The notes: generated by a model from the sequence alone, not told the origin. Positions 46,117 to 56,335 are shown, counted from the stretch's first letter. The stretch: DNA of 64,000 bases from Achromobacter piechaudii NBRC 102461 (GCF_001571245.1 NZ_BCTK01000005.1:806001-870000), one strand, 5' to 3'. Numbers and translations are program-made.

Positions 46117-47891
46117 AGGCAGGAAAAGTCAAAGCGCAGGGCGAAGAAGGCCTGCGCCAGTCGATGTCGTGGCTGCACACCTGGGCCGGATTGATATTCG
46201 GCTGGGTGCTGTTTGCGATGTTCCTGACCGGTTCGCTGGCGTTCTTCCGGCCGGAGATCACGCGTTGGATGCAGCCTGAAATCCAGGTGCAGCAGGCGCC
46301 CGCCGTGCAATCGGTGCAGATCGCGCAGCGCTATCTGGAAGAGCATGCTCCCGATGCCAAGCGCTGGTTCATTACGCCGTCCTCCAGCCGCGAGCCGTTG
46401 ATCCTGCTGCTTTACCAGGTGCCCAAGCCCAAGCCCGGCGAGCGCGGATTCGTGCGGGTGAAGCTGGATCCGGCCACCGGCCAGGCGGTGCAGGGTCGAG
46501 AAACGCGCGGCGGCGAATTCTTCTATCGCTTCCACTTCGAACTCGAGACCGCGTTCCCTTGGGGGCGCTGGCTGGCCAGTATCGCGGGCATGTTCATGCT
46601 GGTGGCGATCATCAGCGGGATCATTACGCACAAAAAGATATTCACGGATTTCTTTACCTTCCGGCCGAAAAAGGGCGGGCAGCGCGCCTGGATGGATGGG
46701 CACAATGTGCTATCGGTGCTGGGGCTGCCGTTTCACCTGATGATCACCTTCAGCGGCCTGGTGCTGTTCATGGTGATGCTCATGCCCGCCGGCATCAAGG
46801 CCGTCTACGAGAATCCGCGCCAATACACGGACGATGTCTTCAAGTCGTTCAAGGTCACGCCGCCCCGCGGCGAGCCCGCGCCGCTGGTGCAGCTTGCGCC
46901 GCTTGTCGAACAGGCGCAGCGGGAGTGGCAAGGCCGGCTGGGCCGCGTCACTGTCAATAATCCGGGCGACGCCGGCGCGACGGTGACGCTGGTGCGCGCG
47001 GCGGCCGATGGCGTGTCCTACGGTCTGATGGCGCCGTGGCAGCGATTCGATGGCGTCACCGGCAAATTCATCGAGGGCCAGGGCGAATTGGGCGCCACGG
47101 CAAGAACGGCCGGCACGGTGACGGGGCTGCATCTGGGCCTGTTCGCCGAGCCGCTGTTGCGCTGGTTCTATTTCCTGGTCAGCCTGGCCGGGACCGGCAT
47201 GGTGGGTACGGGGCTGGTGTTGTGGATCGCCAAGAGGCGTCAGAAGGCGCGTCCGCAGGGTGCGCGCGAAGCCTTTTCGCTGCGCCTGGTGGACGGCCTG
47301 AATGCCGGCACCATCGCGGGCGTGGTGTTGGGCGTGGCCGTCTTCTTCCTGGCCAACCGCCTGATCCCGACCGATATGCCGGGACGCCAGCTGTGGGAAT
47401 CGCGCGCGTTCTTCACGGCCTGGGCGCTGTCCTTGATCTACGCCTTCCTGTTTCAGCGCCGCAAGTGGCAGGACCTGCTGGCTGCCGCTGCCGCCGCGCT
47501 GGCCCTGGTGCCTGTCGTCAACGCCCTGACGACGTCGCGTCATCTTGGCGTGTCGCTGCCCGAGGGGGATTGGGTCATGGCCGGGTTTGACCTGACCTGC
47601 CTGGCCAGCGCCGCGCTGTTCTTCTGGATGTCGCGCAAGGCGGCGCGTGCGCGCCATGCGCCTGCCAAGAGGGCCGGCAAAGGGACGCACAACGCAAGCC
47701 GAGGGCCTGCCAAGGGGGCGGCCCAAGGACAGGCCGATACGCCAGCCAAGTCACCGGCACCCGCAAGCGGCGCGCCGGAACCCGTTGCGGCACTTGCCGC
47801 CAAATCGTCGTCCCCGGCGGTTGCCGGGGCGGCCGACAAGCCTGTAGCAGTCTCTGCCGTCGCATACGAAACGCAAGGGGATACGCCATGA
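46113..47891 (+). CDS. PepSY-domain inner-membrane protein (siderophore reductase type)
   Basis: A 592-residue PepSY-TM protein. It opens with LRQSMSWLHTWAGLIFGWVL, the first span with its His, and has further spans around residues 175-200, 225-250, 345-370 and three near 400-500; the periplasmic loops hold PepSY repeats. Family members such as FoxB reduce or process ferric siderophores in the periplasm. The last 80 or so residues are a low-complexity Ala/Pro/Lys tail. It starts within the previous gene's stop (ATGA) and overlaps the next one equally. Confidence 0.88.
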   Translation: MKAGKVKAQGEEGLRQSMSWLHTWAGLIFGWVLFAMFLTGSLAFFRPEITRWMQPEIQVQQAPAVQSVQIAQRYLEEHAPDAKRWFITPSSSREPLILLLYQVPKPKPGERGFVRVKLDPATGQAVQGRETRGGEFFYRFHFELETAFPWGRWLASIAGMFMLVAIISGIITHKKIFTDFFTFRPKKGGQRAWMDGHNVLSVLGLPFHLMITFSGLVLFMVMLMPAGIKAVYENPRQYTDDVFKSFKVTPPRGEPAPLVQLAPLVEQAQREWQGRLGRVTVNNPGDAGATVTLVRAAADGVSYGLMAPWQRFDGVTGKFIEGQGELGATARTAGTVTGLHLGLFAEPLLRWFYFLVSLAGTGMVGTGLVLWIAKRRQKARPQGAREAFSLRLVDGLNAGTIAGVVLGVAVFFLANRLIPTDMPGRQLWESRAFFTAWALSLIYAFLFQRRKWQDLLAAAAAALALVPVVNALTTSRHLGVSLPEGDWVMAGFDLTCLASAALFFWMSRKAARARHAPAKRAGKGTHNASRGPAKGAAQGQADTPAKSPAPASGAPEPVAALAAKSSSPAVAGAADKPVAVSAVAYETQGDTP

Positions 47892-48211
47892 CGCTCGCCG
47901 CTTTCTGCCTGGCCTACGCGGGCTTTTCCGCGCTGTGCCTGGGCATGGATCGTCACTACGAAGACCTCTTCGACCGCGCCATGCCGCGCCGTCACCGGGT
48001 GCCGCTGCGCCTCTTTGGCTGGATCGCGTTGGCCCTGTCGCTGTATGCGTCGGCCACGGTCTGGGGCTGGAGCTACGGCACCGTGGAATGGATCGGCATC
48101 CTGAGCATCGCCGGGCTGCTGCTGATCTGGTTCCTGACCTTCCGCCCGCGCGCCGCGCTGACCACGGGCGGAATCTGCGCGCTGGCCGCGCCGGTGCTGG
48201 CTGTTCTGTAG
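47888..48211 (+). CDS. DUF3325-type small membrane protein
   Basis: A 107-residue protein with three spans, containing GMDRHYEDLFDRAMPRRHR between the first two, as in DUF3325 proteins that follow PepSY reductase genes. It starts in an ATGA overlap with the PepSY gene and closes the four-gene unit. Its likely role is to assist the PepSY protein in the inner membrane, inferred from constant association only. Confidence 0.83.
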   Translation: MTLAAFCLAYAGFSALCLGMDRHYEDLFDRAMPRRHRVPLRLFGWIALALSLYASATVWGWSYGTVEWIGILSIAGLLLIWFLTFRPRAALTTGGICALAAPVLAVL

Positions 48212-48438
48212 CGTGCTGATCCGCGCTCGGCAGCTCGGAAAACAGGCGGCCCGCGACAGCCCTGGTGCAGGCTTTCTCCAGACACCTGATCTGCCGTAGG
48301 CGGTTCCGCTCTCAAGCGGCGCGCGACATTGCGATCGCGCGGTCGCGCGCCTGGGCGGGATTTGCCGCCCCGTCAGCCCTCGGCGTCGCCGGCGCACGTT
48401 ACACTGCTCGTTTCCCCCAGCACACGCCTCTTCGCCTT

Positions 48439-49788
48439 ATGAATACCCGCGTCCTTACCGGCATTACCACCACTGGCACCCCCCACCTCGGCAACTATGC
48501 GGGAGCCATCCGGCCCGCCGTGCAGGCCAGTACGCAGCCCGGCGTGGACGCATTCTTCTTCCTGGCGGACTATCACGCGCTGATCAAGTGCGACGACCCG
48601 GCCCGCGTGGCGCGTTCCCGCCTTGAGATCGCCGCCACATGGCTGGCGGTGGGCCTGGACCACGAACGCGTGACGTTCTATCGCCAATCCGACATCCTCG
48701 AGATCCCCGAACTGAGCTGGCTGCTCACCTGCGTCACCGCCAAGGGCATGATGAACCGCGCGCATGCCTACAAGGCATCCGTGGATCAGAACGTGGCCAA
48801 GGGCGTGGACCCGGATGACGGCATCACGATGGGCCTGTTCTCGTATCCGGTGTTGATGGCGGCCGACATCCTGATGTTCAACGCCAACCGCGTGCCGGTG
48901 GGCCGCGACCAGATCCAGCATCTGGAAATGGCGCGCGACATCGCCCAGCGCTTCAACCATCTTTACGGCCGCGATTACTTCACGCTGCCCGAGGTGGCCA
49001 TCGAAGAGGACGTGGCGACCTTGCCCGGCCTGGATGGCCGCAAGATGTCCAAGAGCTACAACAACACCATTCCGCTGTTCGAAGGCGGCGCCAAGGCGCT
49101 GCGCGCGTCGGTGATGCGCATCGTGACCGATTCGCGCGCGCCGGGCGAAGCCAAAGACGCCGAAAACTCGCATCTGTATACGCTGTACCGTGCGTTCGCC
49201 ACGCCCGCCGAATCCGCCTTGTTCCGCAAGCAGCTGGAAGACGGCATGGGGTGGGGCGACGCCAAGCAGGCACTGTACGAGCACCTGGAAAACCAGTTGG
49301 CGCCGATGCGCGAAAAGTACGTGGACCTGATTGCCAACCCTGGCCGCATTGAAGACATTCTTCAGGCCGGCGCCGACAAGGCGCGCAAGCAGGCCTTGCC
49401 GCTGATGCAGGAATTGCGCGTGGCGGTTGGCCTGCGCAACTTGAATGCGGGCGCGGTGGCGGGCAAGCAAGGCAAGAAAGACAAGGACAAGGGCGCGCGT
49501 TTCGTCAGCTTCCGCGATGAAACGGGCGGCTTCCGCTTCCGTCTGCTGGCCGCCGATGGCGAAGAATTGCTGTTGTCGCAGCGCTTCGCCGATCCCAAGC
49601 AAGCGGGCGCGCTGATGCGCCGCCTGCAAGAGGAACCGGCTGCCGACGTGCTGCAAGCCTCGGGCGAAGGCTACGCTGCCGTCATCGATGGCGTGACGGT
49701 GGCCGAAGCGCCTGCTGCCGCGCAAGGCGATGCAGATGCGCGCCTGACGCGCACGCGTGAGGCGCTGGCGTCGCTGGCGAAGGAATAA
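48439..49788 (+). CDS. trpS: Tryptophanyl-tRNA synthetase
   Basis: Class I aminoacyl-tRNA synthetase for tryptophan. The HIGH-type motif is [15 protein letters not shown] near residue 13, and KMSKS is at 202-206. At 449 residues it is about 110 longer than the E. coli enzyme; the extra C-terminal part (about 345-449) is Lys-rich, then forms a separate domain with [20 protein letters not shown]. This longer form is common in beta-proteobacteria. The upstream open frame shows no family sequence, so the ATG at 48439 is used. Confidence 0.95.
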   Translation: MNTRVLTGITTTGTPHLGNYAGAIRPAVQASTQPGVDAFFFLADYHALIKCDDPARVARSRLEIAATWLAVGLDHERVTFYRQSDILEIPELSWLLTCVTAKGMMNRAHAYKASVDQNVAKGVDPDDGITMGLFSYPVLMAADILMFNANRVPVGRDQIQHLEMARDIAQRFNHLYGRDYFTLPEVAIEEDVATLPGLDGRKMSKSYNNTIPLFEGGAKALRASVMRIVTDSRAPGEAKDAENSHLYTLYRAFATPAESALFRKQLEDGMGWGDAKQALYEHLENQLAPMREKYVDLIANPGRIEDILQAGADKARKQALPLMQELRVAVGLRNLNAGAVAGKQGKKDKDKGARFVSFRDETGGFRFRLLAADGEELLLSQRFADPKQAGALMRRLQEEPAADVLQASGEGYAAVIDGVTVAEAPAAAQGDADARLTRTREALASLAKE

Positions 49789-49848
49789 GTCTTTGAACGG
49801 GCGGTCGCCGATGGCGGTGCGTTGCGCCGCCATTCGCCGCCCAACGCG

Positions 49849-50355
49849 TTACGCCTGACGGGCGCCCGCCACGATGCGGCCGTCGCGCACCTGGAAGCGC
49901 TGCGCGTTGCCTTGCCCCGCGATCTCAAGCAGGTCGCCTTCCGAATAGCCGGTCACGTTGGGGCAGTCGAGCCATTCCGGGTTGATGAACGGAAAATATT
50001 TCAGCGCGCCGCTGCCTTGGCTGGCGAAGTCGAAGGTGGTGTTGGCGACCACTTCCGGGTCCCATTGGCTGGCGTCGAAGGTCAGGGCGCAGCCCTCGCC
50101 GATGCGGTACACGATGCTGGCGCCCATGCTGGCAAAGCCCAGCGCGCCCACCTGAAGCTGCGCGCCATTGCGCAACTCGATGACCCGGCTGCCCAGTCGT
50201 TCCAGCGTGATGTGCTTGAAGGCCACTTCGGCCCCGTCCACGATCAAATGCGAGTATTGGCCCAGCGTGATTTCGGCGTAGGTGCCGCTGTGGCCGGCTT
50301 CTTTTTCGGTGATCGTTACCGCTTCGTTGGCGGCAAGCGTGATGGTCGTGCGCAT
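49849..50355 (-). CDS. Hypothetical small beta-rich protein
   Basis: A 168-residue protein I do not recognise. There is no signal peptide or membrane span. The sequence reads as repeated short beta strands with Gly turns (SHLIVDGAEVAFKHITLERL, then SRVIELRNGAQLQVGALGF), which suggests a beta-helix or single-stranded repeat fold. GGAGAG precedes the start, and codon use looks native. It is convergent with trpS and stands alone. Confidence 0.65.
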   Translation of the reverse strand: MRTTITLAANEAVTITEKEAGHSGTYAEITLGQYSHLIVDGAEVAFKHITLERLGSRVIELRNGAQLQVGALGFASMGASIVYRIGEGCALTFDASQWDPEVVANTTFDFASQGSGALKYFPFINPEWLDCPNVTGYSEGDLLEIAGQGNAQRFQVRDGRIVAGARQA

Positions 50356-50596
50356 GTCGAATGGCTCTCCGGGGGGGCTCTCAGGATGGGGCGCTTTTTC
50401 TTTTACTTCTTGCCTGATAGACGGTTCGCGCCGCGGTTCGCCTGATCATGGTGTTTGTGTCTGCCGTGTTCCCCAACGCCACCAGCTTTTATTATTTGGA
50501 CACAATCCGATATTTTCCCTTATTTTTCTAATTCCTGATTGAGAAGGCGCAAGGAAATTCTCAATCTACGGGAAAGTCCCAGGGTCAAAAACAGGC

Positions 50597-50629
50597 AAAA
50601 AAAACCAGGGCGCAAGGCCCTGGTTTTTT
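50597..50629 (-). terminator. Intrinsic terminator after tex (bidirectional)
   Basis: CCAGGGC (50605-50611), GCAAG loop, GCCCTGG (50617-50623), flanked by A8 on the left and T6 on the right. Either strand gives a T-tract, so it ends tex on the minus strand and would also stop plus-strand readthrough. The rest of the 302-bp gap 50356-50657 contains an AT-rich stretch near 50490-50535 that may be the promoter of the small hypothetical gene. Confidence 0.9.
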
Positions 50630-50657
50630 GTCGACACGCGATGCGTGAGCTTGGCGA

Positions 50658-53036
50658 TCAGCGCTTGAGCTTGGCGAATGCGTCCGCCATGGCGCTGTTC
50701 ATGCCACTGGCGCCACCGGCCGCGTTGCCACGGCCGCCATCACCCTGCGCGCGGCGGGGACGATCGCCGCCCTTGGGGGCGTCGCCGCTGCGGCGAGCCG
50801 GAGCGGCGGTGTCGTTCAAGCGCATGGTCAGTGCGACGCGCTTGCGGGCGGCGTCCACTTCCAGCACTTTCACGCTGACCGTCTGGCCCACGCGCACCAC
50901 GTCGCGCGGATCTTTGACGAACTTCTCGGCCAGCGCGGAAATGTGGACCAGGCCATCCTGGTGCACGCCGATATCGACAAACGCGCCGAAGTTGGCCACG
51001 TTGGTCACGACACCTTCCAGCACCATGCCCGGGTACAGGTCGTTGAGCGTTTCGACGCCTTCCTTGAACTGCGCGGTCTTGAATTCAGGACGCGGATCGC
51101 GGCCAGGCTTTTCAAGTTCGGCGAAGATGTCGCGCACCGTCGGCAGGCCGAAGCGTTCGTCGGTGAAGTCGGACGGTGACACGCCCTTGAGCGCATCGCG
51201 CTGGCCGATGATCTGTTTGACCTCGGCCTTGATCTTGGCAACGATGCGTTCGACCACGGGATAGGCTTCGGGGTGGACCGACGAGGCATCGAGCGGGTTG
51301 TCGCCGTTCGGAATGCGCAGGAAGCCCGCGGCCTGTTCGAAGGCTTTCTCACCGAAGCGCGGCACCTTGCGCAGCACCTCGCGAGTGGGGAACGCGCCGT
51401 TTTCGTCGCGCCAGGAAACGATGTTCTTGGCCAGCGACGAGTTCAAGCCCGAGACGCGGGCCAGCAACGCAGCCGATGCGGTATTCACGTCCACGCCGAC
51501 GGCGTTCACGCAATCCTCGACCACGGCGTCCAGCGACCGCGCGAGTTCGCGCTGGTTGACGTCGTGCTGGTACTGACCCACGCCGATGGCCTTGGGATCG
51601 ATCTTGACCAGCTCTGCCAGCGGATCTTGCAGGCGGCGGGCAATCGACACGGCGCCGCGCAGCGTCACGTCCAGGTCGGGGAATTCCAGCGCGGCGGTTT
51701 CCGAGGCGGAATAGACCGATGCGCCGGCTTCGGAGACCACCACGCGGGTGACCTTCAGGTCGGGGAAGCGTTCCATCATGTCGCCCACCAGCTTCTCGCT
51801 TTCGCGCGAGGCGGTGCCGTTGCCGATGGCGATCAGGTCGACCTTGTGGCGCGCCACCAGCGCGGCCAGCGTGTTGATGGTGCCGTCGCGATCGCGGCGC
51901 GGTTCGAAGGGGTAGACGGTGGTGGTGTCCACGACCTTGCCGGTCTGGTCGATCACGGCGATCTTGCAGCCGGTGCGGATGCCCGGATCCAGGCCCAGCA
52001 CGGCCTTGGGGCCGGCCGGCGCGGCCAGCAGCAGGTCTTTCAGGTTGGCGGCAAACACGCGGATGGCTTCGGCCTCGCCGCTTTCGCGCAGGCGACCGAT
52101 CAGCTCGCTTTCAAACGCCGTCAACAGTTTCACGCGCCACGTCCAGCGGCACACTTCGCCCAGCCAGCGCGCACGCGGCGTGGCGTCCAGCGCGAACAGG
52201 CCGTTGCCTAGCTTCAGGAAATTGGCGATGCGCGCGACGCACGGGTGCGGCAACTGCGCTTCAAGTTCGGCTTCCAGGCCCAGGCGCAATTCCAGCACGC
52301 CTTGCTGACGGCCGCGCAGCAGCGCCAGGATGCGGTGAGAGGGCAAGGTGCGCAAAGGTTCGTTGAAATCGAACCAGTCGCGGAAGTTGGCGCCTTCGGT
52401 TTCCTTGCCGTCGATCATCTTGGAATAGATCAGGCCGGTGGACCACAGGTGCTCGCGCATGTCGGCCAGCAGGTCCGCATTTTCAGCGTAGCGCTCGGCC
52501 AGGATGTCGCGCGCGCCGTCCAGCGCCGCCTTGGCGTCGTTGATCGACGCTTCGGGGTTCAGGTATTGCGCAGCCAGCGCGGCGGGATCGCAGGCCATGT
52601 CGGCCAGGATGGCGTCCGCCAAGGGTTCCAGGCCAGCCTCGCGAGCGATCTGGGCGCGCGTGCGGCGCTTGGGCTTGTACGGCGCGTACAAGTCTTCCAG
52701 GCGTTGCTTGGTGTCGGCGGTGGCGATTTCCTGCTGCAATTCGGACGTCAGCTTGCCTTGCTGCGAGATGGACTCAAGGATCGAGCCGCGGCGCTCTTCG
52801 AGCTCGCGCAGATAGCCCAGCCGCACTTCCAGGTTGCGCAGCACGGTATCGTCCAGGCCGCCGGTGGCTTCCTTGCGATAGCGCGAAATAAACGGCACGG
52901 TGGCGCCGTCATCCAGCAGTTCCACCGCCGAAGCGATTTGGGAGGCGCGCGCGCCCAGCTCGGTAGCAAGCTGCGCGATGATGCGGGCGTTGTCGACGCC
53001 AGCGGCGACGTACGTGATAGCGGAAGTTTCAGACAT
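50658..53036 (-). CDS. tex: Tex-family RNA-binding transcription factor
   Basis: A 792-residue Tex protein, a nucleic-acid-binding factor first described for toxin expression in Bordetella. In order: an N-terminal helical domain (VPFISRYRKEATGGLDDTVL), a YqgF/RNase-H-like domain (VLGLDPGIRTGCKIAVIDQT), helix-hairpin-helix repeats (ALLARVSGLNSSLAKNIVSW), and a C-terminal S1 domain (GMVLEGVVTNVANFGAFVDI). A Gly/Arg-rich tail ends the protein. Length and architecture are standard. Confidence 0.95.
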   Translation of the reverse strand: MSETSAITYVAAGVDNARIIAQLATELGARASQIASAVELLDDGATVPFISRYRKEATGGLDDTVLRNLEVRLGYLRELEERRGSILESISQQGKLTSELQQEIATADTKQRLEDLYAPYKPKRRTRAQIAREAGLEPLADAILADMACDPAALAAQYLNPEASINDAKAALDGARDILAERYAENADLLADMREHLWSTGLIYSKMIDGKETEGANFRDWFDFNEPLRTLPSHRILALLRGRQQGVLELRLGLEAELEAQLPHPCVARIANFLKLGNGLFALDATPRARWLGEVCRWTWRVKLLTAFESELIGRLRESGEAEAIRVFAANLKDLLLAAPAGPKAVLGLDPGIRTGCKIAVIDQTGKVVDTTTVYPFEPRRDRDGTINTLAALVARHKVDLIAIGNGTASRESEKLVGDMMERFPDLKVTRVVVSEAGASVYSASETAALEFPDLDVTLRGAVSIARRLQDPLAELVKIDPKAIGVGQYQHDVNQRELARSLDAVVEDCVNAVGVDVNTASAALLARVSGLNSSLAKNIVSWRDENGAFPTREVLRKVPRFGEKAFEQAAGFLRIPNGDNPLDASSVHPEAYPVVERIVAKIKAEVKQIIGQRDALKGVSPSDFTDERFGLPTVRDIFAELEKPGRDPRPEFKTAQFKEGVETLNDLYPGMVLEGVVTNVANFGAFVDIGVHQDGLVHISALAEKFVKDPRDVVRVGQTVSVKVLEVDAARKRVALTMRLNDTAAPARRSGDAPKGGDRPRRAQGDGGRGNAAGGASGMNSAMADAFAKLKR

Positions 53037-53250
53037 CTCTATACGACGGCAAAAAGGAAAAACAAGGGGCGGATTGTGCCATAAGCGGCTGTTACAGAAC
53101 GTGCCAGGGTGGACCCTTCTGTCCCTCAGCCAGCCGGAAAGGGCGACGGGCAGGGGGTATCATTTGGTCCTTTCCCACATCAGTGTCTGGCGCCCGAACC
53201 GTTATCGGTACCGGTTCACCATAGACTCCGACCGACACTAGGCTGCCGTA

Positions 53251-55353
53251 ATGCTGGACCTGGATATATCCGAATTTTTCGACGAGGACGGGCCGTTGGC
53301 TACGGCCATGCCCGGCTACAAGCCTCGCCCTTCGCAGGTGGAGCTGTCACAGGCCATCGGCGATGCCATCAAAGACCGCGCCACTCTGGTGGCGGAAGCC
53401 GGCACCGGCATCGGCAAAACCTGGGCCTATCTTGTACCCGCCTTCATCCAGGGCGGCAAGGTGCTGATTTCCACGGGTACGCGCACGCTGCAAGATCAGC
53501 TGTTCGCGCGCGACCTGCCTCGTGTGCGCGCGGCGCTGGCTGCGCCCGTCACCGCCGCGCTGCTCAAGGGGCGCGGCAACTACGTCTGCCACTACCATCT
53601 TGAACGCCTGCAAGGCGATGAGCGCGCGCTCAAGTCGCGCACTGAAATCCAGCAACTGCGCCAGATCCAGGTGTTCGCGGGCATTACCAAGACCGGTGAC
53701 CGCAGCGATCTGGCGCAGGTGCCCGAAGACGCCGACATCTGGCAGCGCGTGACCTCGACGCGCGAGAACTGCCTGGGCCAGGAATGCCCGCGCATCCGCG
53801 ACTGCTTTGTCGTCAAGGCCCGCCGGCAGGCCCAGGAGGCCGATGTGGTCGTGGTCAATCACGCGCTGTTCATGGCCGATCTGGTGCTGCGCGAAGAGGG
53901 CGTGACCGATCTGCTGCCGGAGGCCGACACCGTCATCTTCGACGAGGCGCATCAGTTGCCCGATACCGCCACGCGGTTCCTGGGCAGCAGCGTGTCCACG
54001 CACCAGCTGATGGATTTCGGCCGCGCGTTGGAAGTGGCCGGCCTGGCCTATGCGCGCGAGGCCGCCAAATGGAGCGACGTCAGCCGGCATCTGGAAACCG
54101 CCGCGCGCGAATTGCGCCTGGCCTGTGCGCCGCTGGACCGCATGCCAGGCCGCAAGGCGACGTTTGAAGCCATCCCCAACCCCGAAGAATTCGACGAGGC
54201 CCTGGCCGCCTTGCGCGACGCCGTGGATACGGCCACCAAGGCCTTGGGCGCGGTCGCCGAAAAACATCCTGACCTGATGGCAGCGGCGCGCAGTGGCGCC
54301 GAGATCTCGGTGCGGCTCAAGCGCTGGGGCACGCCGGGCCGCGCGGGCGGTGCCACGGACGACGAAGGTTGGGGCCGGGATGACCAGGCGCCCGAGCTTG
54401 GCGCCGACGCCGCGTTGCCCGATGGACCGTCCACGCCCACCGCTATCCTGGAAGGCGTGGCGGCGGCCACCGAGCAATGGACGGGCCCGGCGGTGCGCTG
54501 GGTGGAACACGGCTTGCACCATGTGCGGCTGCACTCCGCGCCGCTGTCCGTGGCGCAGGCGTTCTCCAAATACCGCAAGCCGGGACAGGCCTGGATCATG
54601 ACGTCCGCCACGCTGTCGGTGAACGGCGAGTTCACCCACTTCACCAGCCAGCTCGGCCTGGAGCGCGCGCGCACGGGCAAGTGGGAATCCCCGTTCAATT
54701 ATCCCGAGCAGGCGCTGCTGTTCGTGCCACGCGGCATGCCCGAGCCGCAGTCGCCGCAGTTCCTCGATCGTTTCGTCGATACGTTGATGCCCTTGCTGCA
54801 AGCCAGCCCGGGCGGCACGCTGGTGCTGTGCACGACACTGCGCGCCGTGGAAAAAGTGGCCACGTTGCTGGCCGACGCTTTTGATGACGCGGGCCATGAC
54901 TGGCCCTTGCTCAAGCAGGGCGAAGGCACGCGCCGCGATCTGCTTGACCGCTTCTGCAAGCTCAAGCATCCGGTACTGGTGGGCAGCGCCAGCTTCTGGG
55001 AAGGCATCGACCTGCCGGGCGACGTGCTGACGCTGGTGGCGATCGACAAGCTGCCGTTCGCGCCGCCTGACGACCCGGTCATCGAAGCGCGCCTGCGCGC
55101 TTGCCGCGCACAGGGAGGCAACCCGTTTTCGGAATACCAGCTGCCCGAAGCCGCCATTTCGCTCAAGCAGGGCGCGGGCCGCCTGATCCGCACGGAATCC
55201 GACTGGGGCGTGTTGATGGTGGGGGATGCGCGCCTGGTCGAAAAGCCCTATGGCAAGCGCCTGTGGCGGGGCCTGCCGCCGTTTGCACGCACCCGCGAAC
55301 TGGAAGAAGTGCTGGCGTTTTATCGCCGCAAGCAGGGCGATCAGGACGACTGA
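53251..55353 (+). CDS. DinG/YoaA-type iron-sulfur ATP-dependent DNA helicase
   Basis: A 700-residue XPD-like superfamily 2 helicase. Walker A is AEAGTGIGKTWAYL; the DEAH box is VIFDEAHQLPD. Cysteines of a [4Fe-4S] cluster occur in NYVCHY, then ENCLGQECPRIRDC. Motifs V/VI are GSASFWEGIDLPGD and the C-terminal KQGAGRLIRTESDWG. Relatives act in DNA repair and tolerance of damage. It is divergent from tex. I see no LexA-type CTGT-N8-ACAG site upstream. Confidence 0.92.
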   Translation: MLDLDISEFFDEDGPLATAMPGYKPRPSQVELSQAIGDAIKDRATLVAEAGTGIGKTWAYLVPAFIQGGKVLISTGTRTLQDQLFARDLPRVRAALAAPVTAALLKGRGNYVCHYHLERLQGDERALKSRTEIQQLRQIQVFAGITKTGDRSDLAQVPEDADIWQRVTSTRENCLGQECPRIRDCFVVKARRQAQEADVVVVNHALFMADLVLREEGVTDLLPEADTVIFDEAHQLPDTATRFLGSSVSTHQLMDFGRALEVAGLAYAREAAKWSDVSRHLETAARELRLACAPLDRMPGRKATFEAIPNPEEFDEALAALRDAVDTATKALGAVAEKHPDLMAAARSGAEISVRLKRWGTPGRAGGATDDEGWGRDDQAPELGADAALPDGPSTPTAILEGVAAATEQWTGPAVRWVEHGLHHVRLHSAPLSVAQAFSKYRKPGQAWIMTSATLSVNGEFTHFTSQLGLERARTGKWESPFNYPEQALLFVPRGMPEPQSPQFLDRFVDTLMPLLQASPGGTLVLCTTLRAVEKVATLLADAFDDAGHDWPLLKQGEGTRRDLLDRFCKLKHPVLVGSASFWEGIDLPGDVLTLVAIDKLPFAPPDDPVIEARLRACRAQGGNPFSEYQLPEAAISLKQGAGRLIRTESDWGVLMVGDARLVEKPYGKRLWRGLPPFARTRELEEVLAFYRRKQGDQDD

Positions 55354-55430
55354 CGAGACGCCTCCGGGCGATGATCGCGGCAGGCTTGGATCGCTGCCCC
55401 GGATCACGCCTGCCTGTTGCACCACCCATG

Positions 55431-55466
55431 AAAAAGCCCCTCGAATTACTTCGAGGGGCTTTTTTT
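55431..55466. terminator. Bidirectional terminator between the helicase and bamD
   Basis: AGCCCCTCGA (55435-55444), ATTACT loop, TCGAGGGGCT (55451-55460), with A residues before and seven T residues after. It serves the two convergent genes. Confidence 0.95.
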
Positions 55467-55492
55467 CCCATGCGCTTGAACGCGCCGATCAA

Positions 55493-56335
55493 TCAGTCGA
55501 ACGGGTTCCACCAACTGCGGTCGGCCTTCAAGCCTTTGGACTTGAAGTCGCTGTTGGGAAAGTTCTTGTCGTAGACGCGCTGCGCGTCGTTCTTCAAGTC
55601 GGTCATGCCCAGTTTGTCGTAGGACTCGACCATCAGGTAGAGCGCCTCTTCGGTGGCGGGGGCGCCCTCGAAGTCGGTGATGACGGTTTGCGCGCGGTTG
55701 GCGGCGGCCACGTAGGCGCCCCGCTCGTAGTAGTAGCGCGCGACGTGCACTTCGTTCATGGCGATGGTGTTGACCAGCCACGCGATGCGCTTTTCGGCGT
55801 CAACCGAATACTTGCTGTCCGGGTAGCGCTTGATCAGCTCGTTGAAGGCGTCGTAGGACGCGCGCAGGCCCTTGGGGTCGCGTTCGGCGGGATCCTGACC
55901 GGTGATGCTGGTCATGAACGCGCTGGCCGGCGTGAAGTTGATCAGGCCCTTGAGGTAGAGCGCGTAGTCGGTGCCGGGGTGGTTCGGGTAGAGCTGTTGG
56001 AAGCGATCGATGGCAGCCAGGGCCTGTTCGTTTTCGCCGTCTTTCCAGTTGACGTAGGCCAGCTCAAGCAGGGCTTGCTGGGCGTACACGCCGAATGGGT
56101 AGCGGCTTTCGATGGCGGTCAGCCGTTCGCGGGCTTCCTTCCAACCGCCCGAGGACATTTCGGACTTGGCGTCAGCGTAGAGCTGTTCGGCGCTCCAGTT
56201 GGTGGTCTTGTCGTATTTGCTGTTGGTCGAGCCGCAACCGGCGATGACGATGACGGCAAATAGCGCGATAACCACGCGCAAAACCGGCCCGCTTCGGGAT
56301 GCGGGGTTCGAGGGAGCTGCGGAGTGGTGAATCAC
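55493..56335 (-). CDS. bamD: Outer membrane assembly lipoprotein BamD
   Basis: Essential lipoprotein of the BAM complex, which inserts beta-barrel proteins into the outer membrane. The 280-residue protein has a lipoprotein signal (LRVVIALFAVIVIAGCGS, lipidated Cys34) and TPR-like repeats (YADAKSEMSSGGWKEARERL and FQQLYPNHPGTDYALYLKG). It ends SWWNPFD. The start used is GTG at 56335. It is divergent from rluD with a 53-bp gap, the order seen in many beta-proteobacteria. Confidence 0.95.
   Translation of the reverse strand: MIHHSAAPSNPASRSGPVLRVVIALFAVIVIAGCGSTNSKYDKTTNWSAEQLYADAKSEMSSGGWKEARERLTAIESRYPFGVYAQQALLELAYVNWKDGENEQALAAIDRFQQLYPNHPGTDYALYLKGLINFTPASAFMTSITGQDPAERDPKGLRASYDAFNELIKRYPDSKYSVDAEKRIAWLVNTIAMNEVHVARYYYERGAYVAAANRAQTVITDFEGAPATEEALYLMVESYDKLGMTDLKNDAQRVYDKNFPNSDFKSKGLKADRSWWNPFD

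Noticed and set aside
49811..49833. A hairpin (ATGGCGG/CCGCCAT) after trpS as terminator
   Set aside because: The stem is short with a 9-base loop and no T-tract; termination there cannot be supported.
53196..53217. GAACCG...CGGTTC inverted repeat upstream of the helicase, considered as an SOS operator
   Set aside because: It does not match the CTGT-N8-ACAG LexA pattern and the stem is only six bases.
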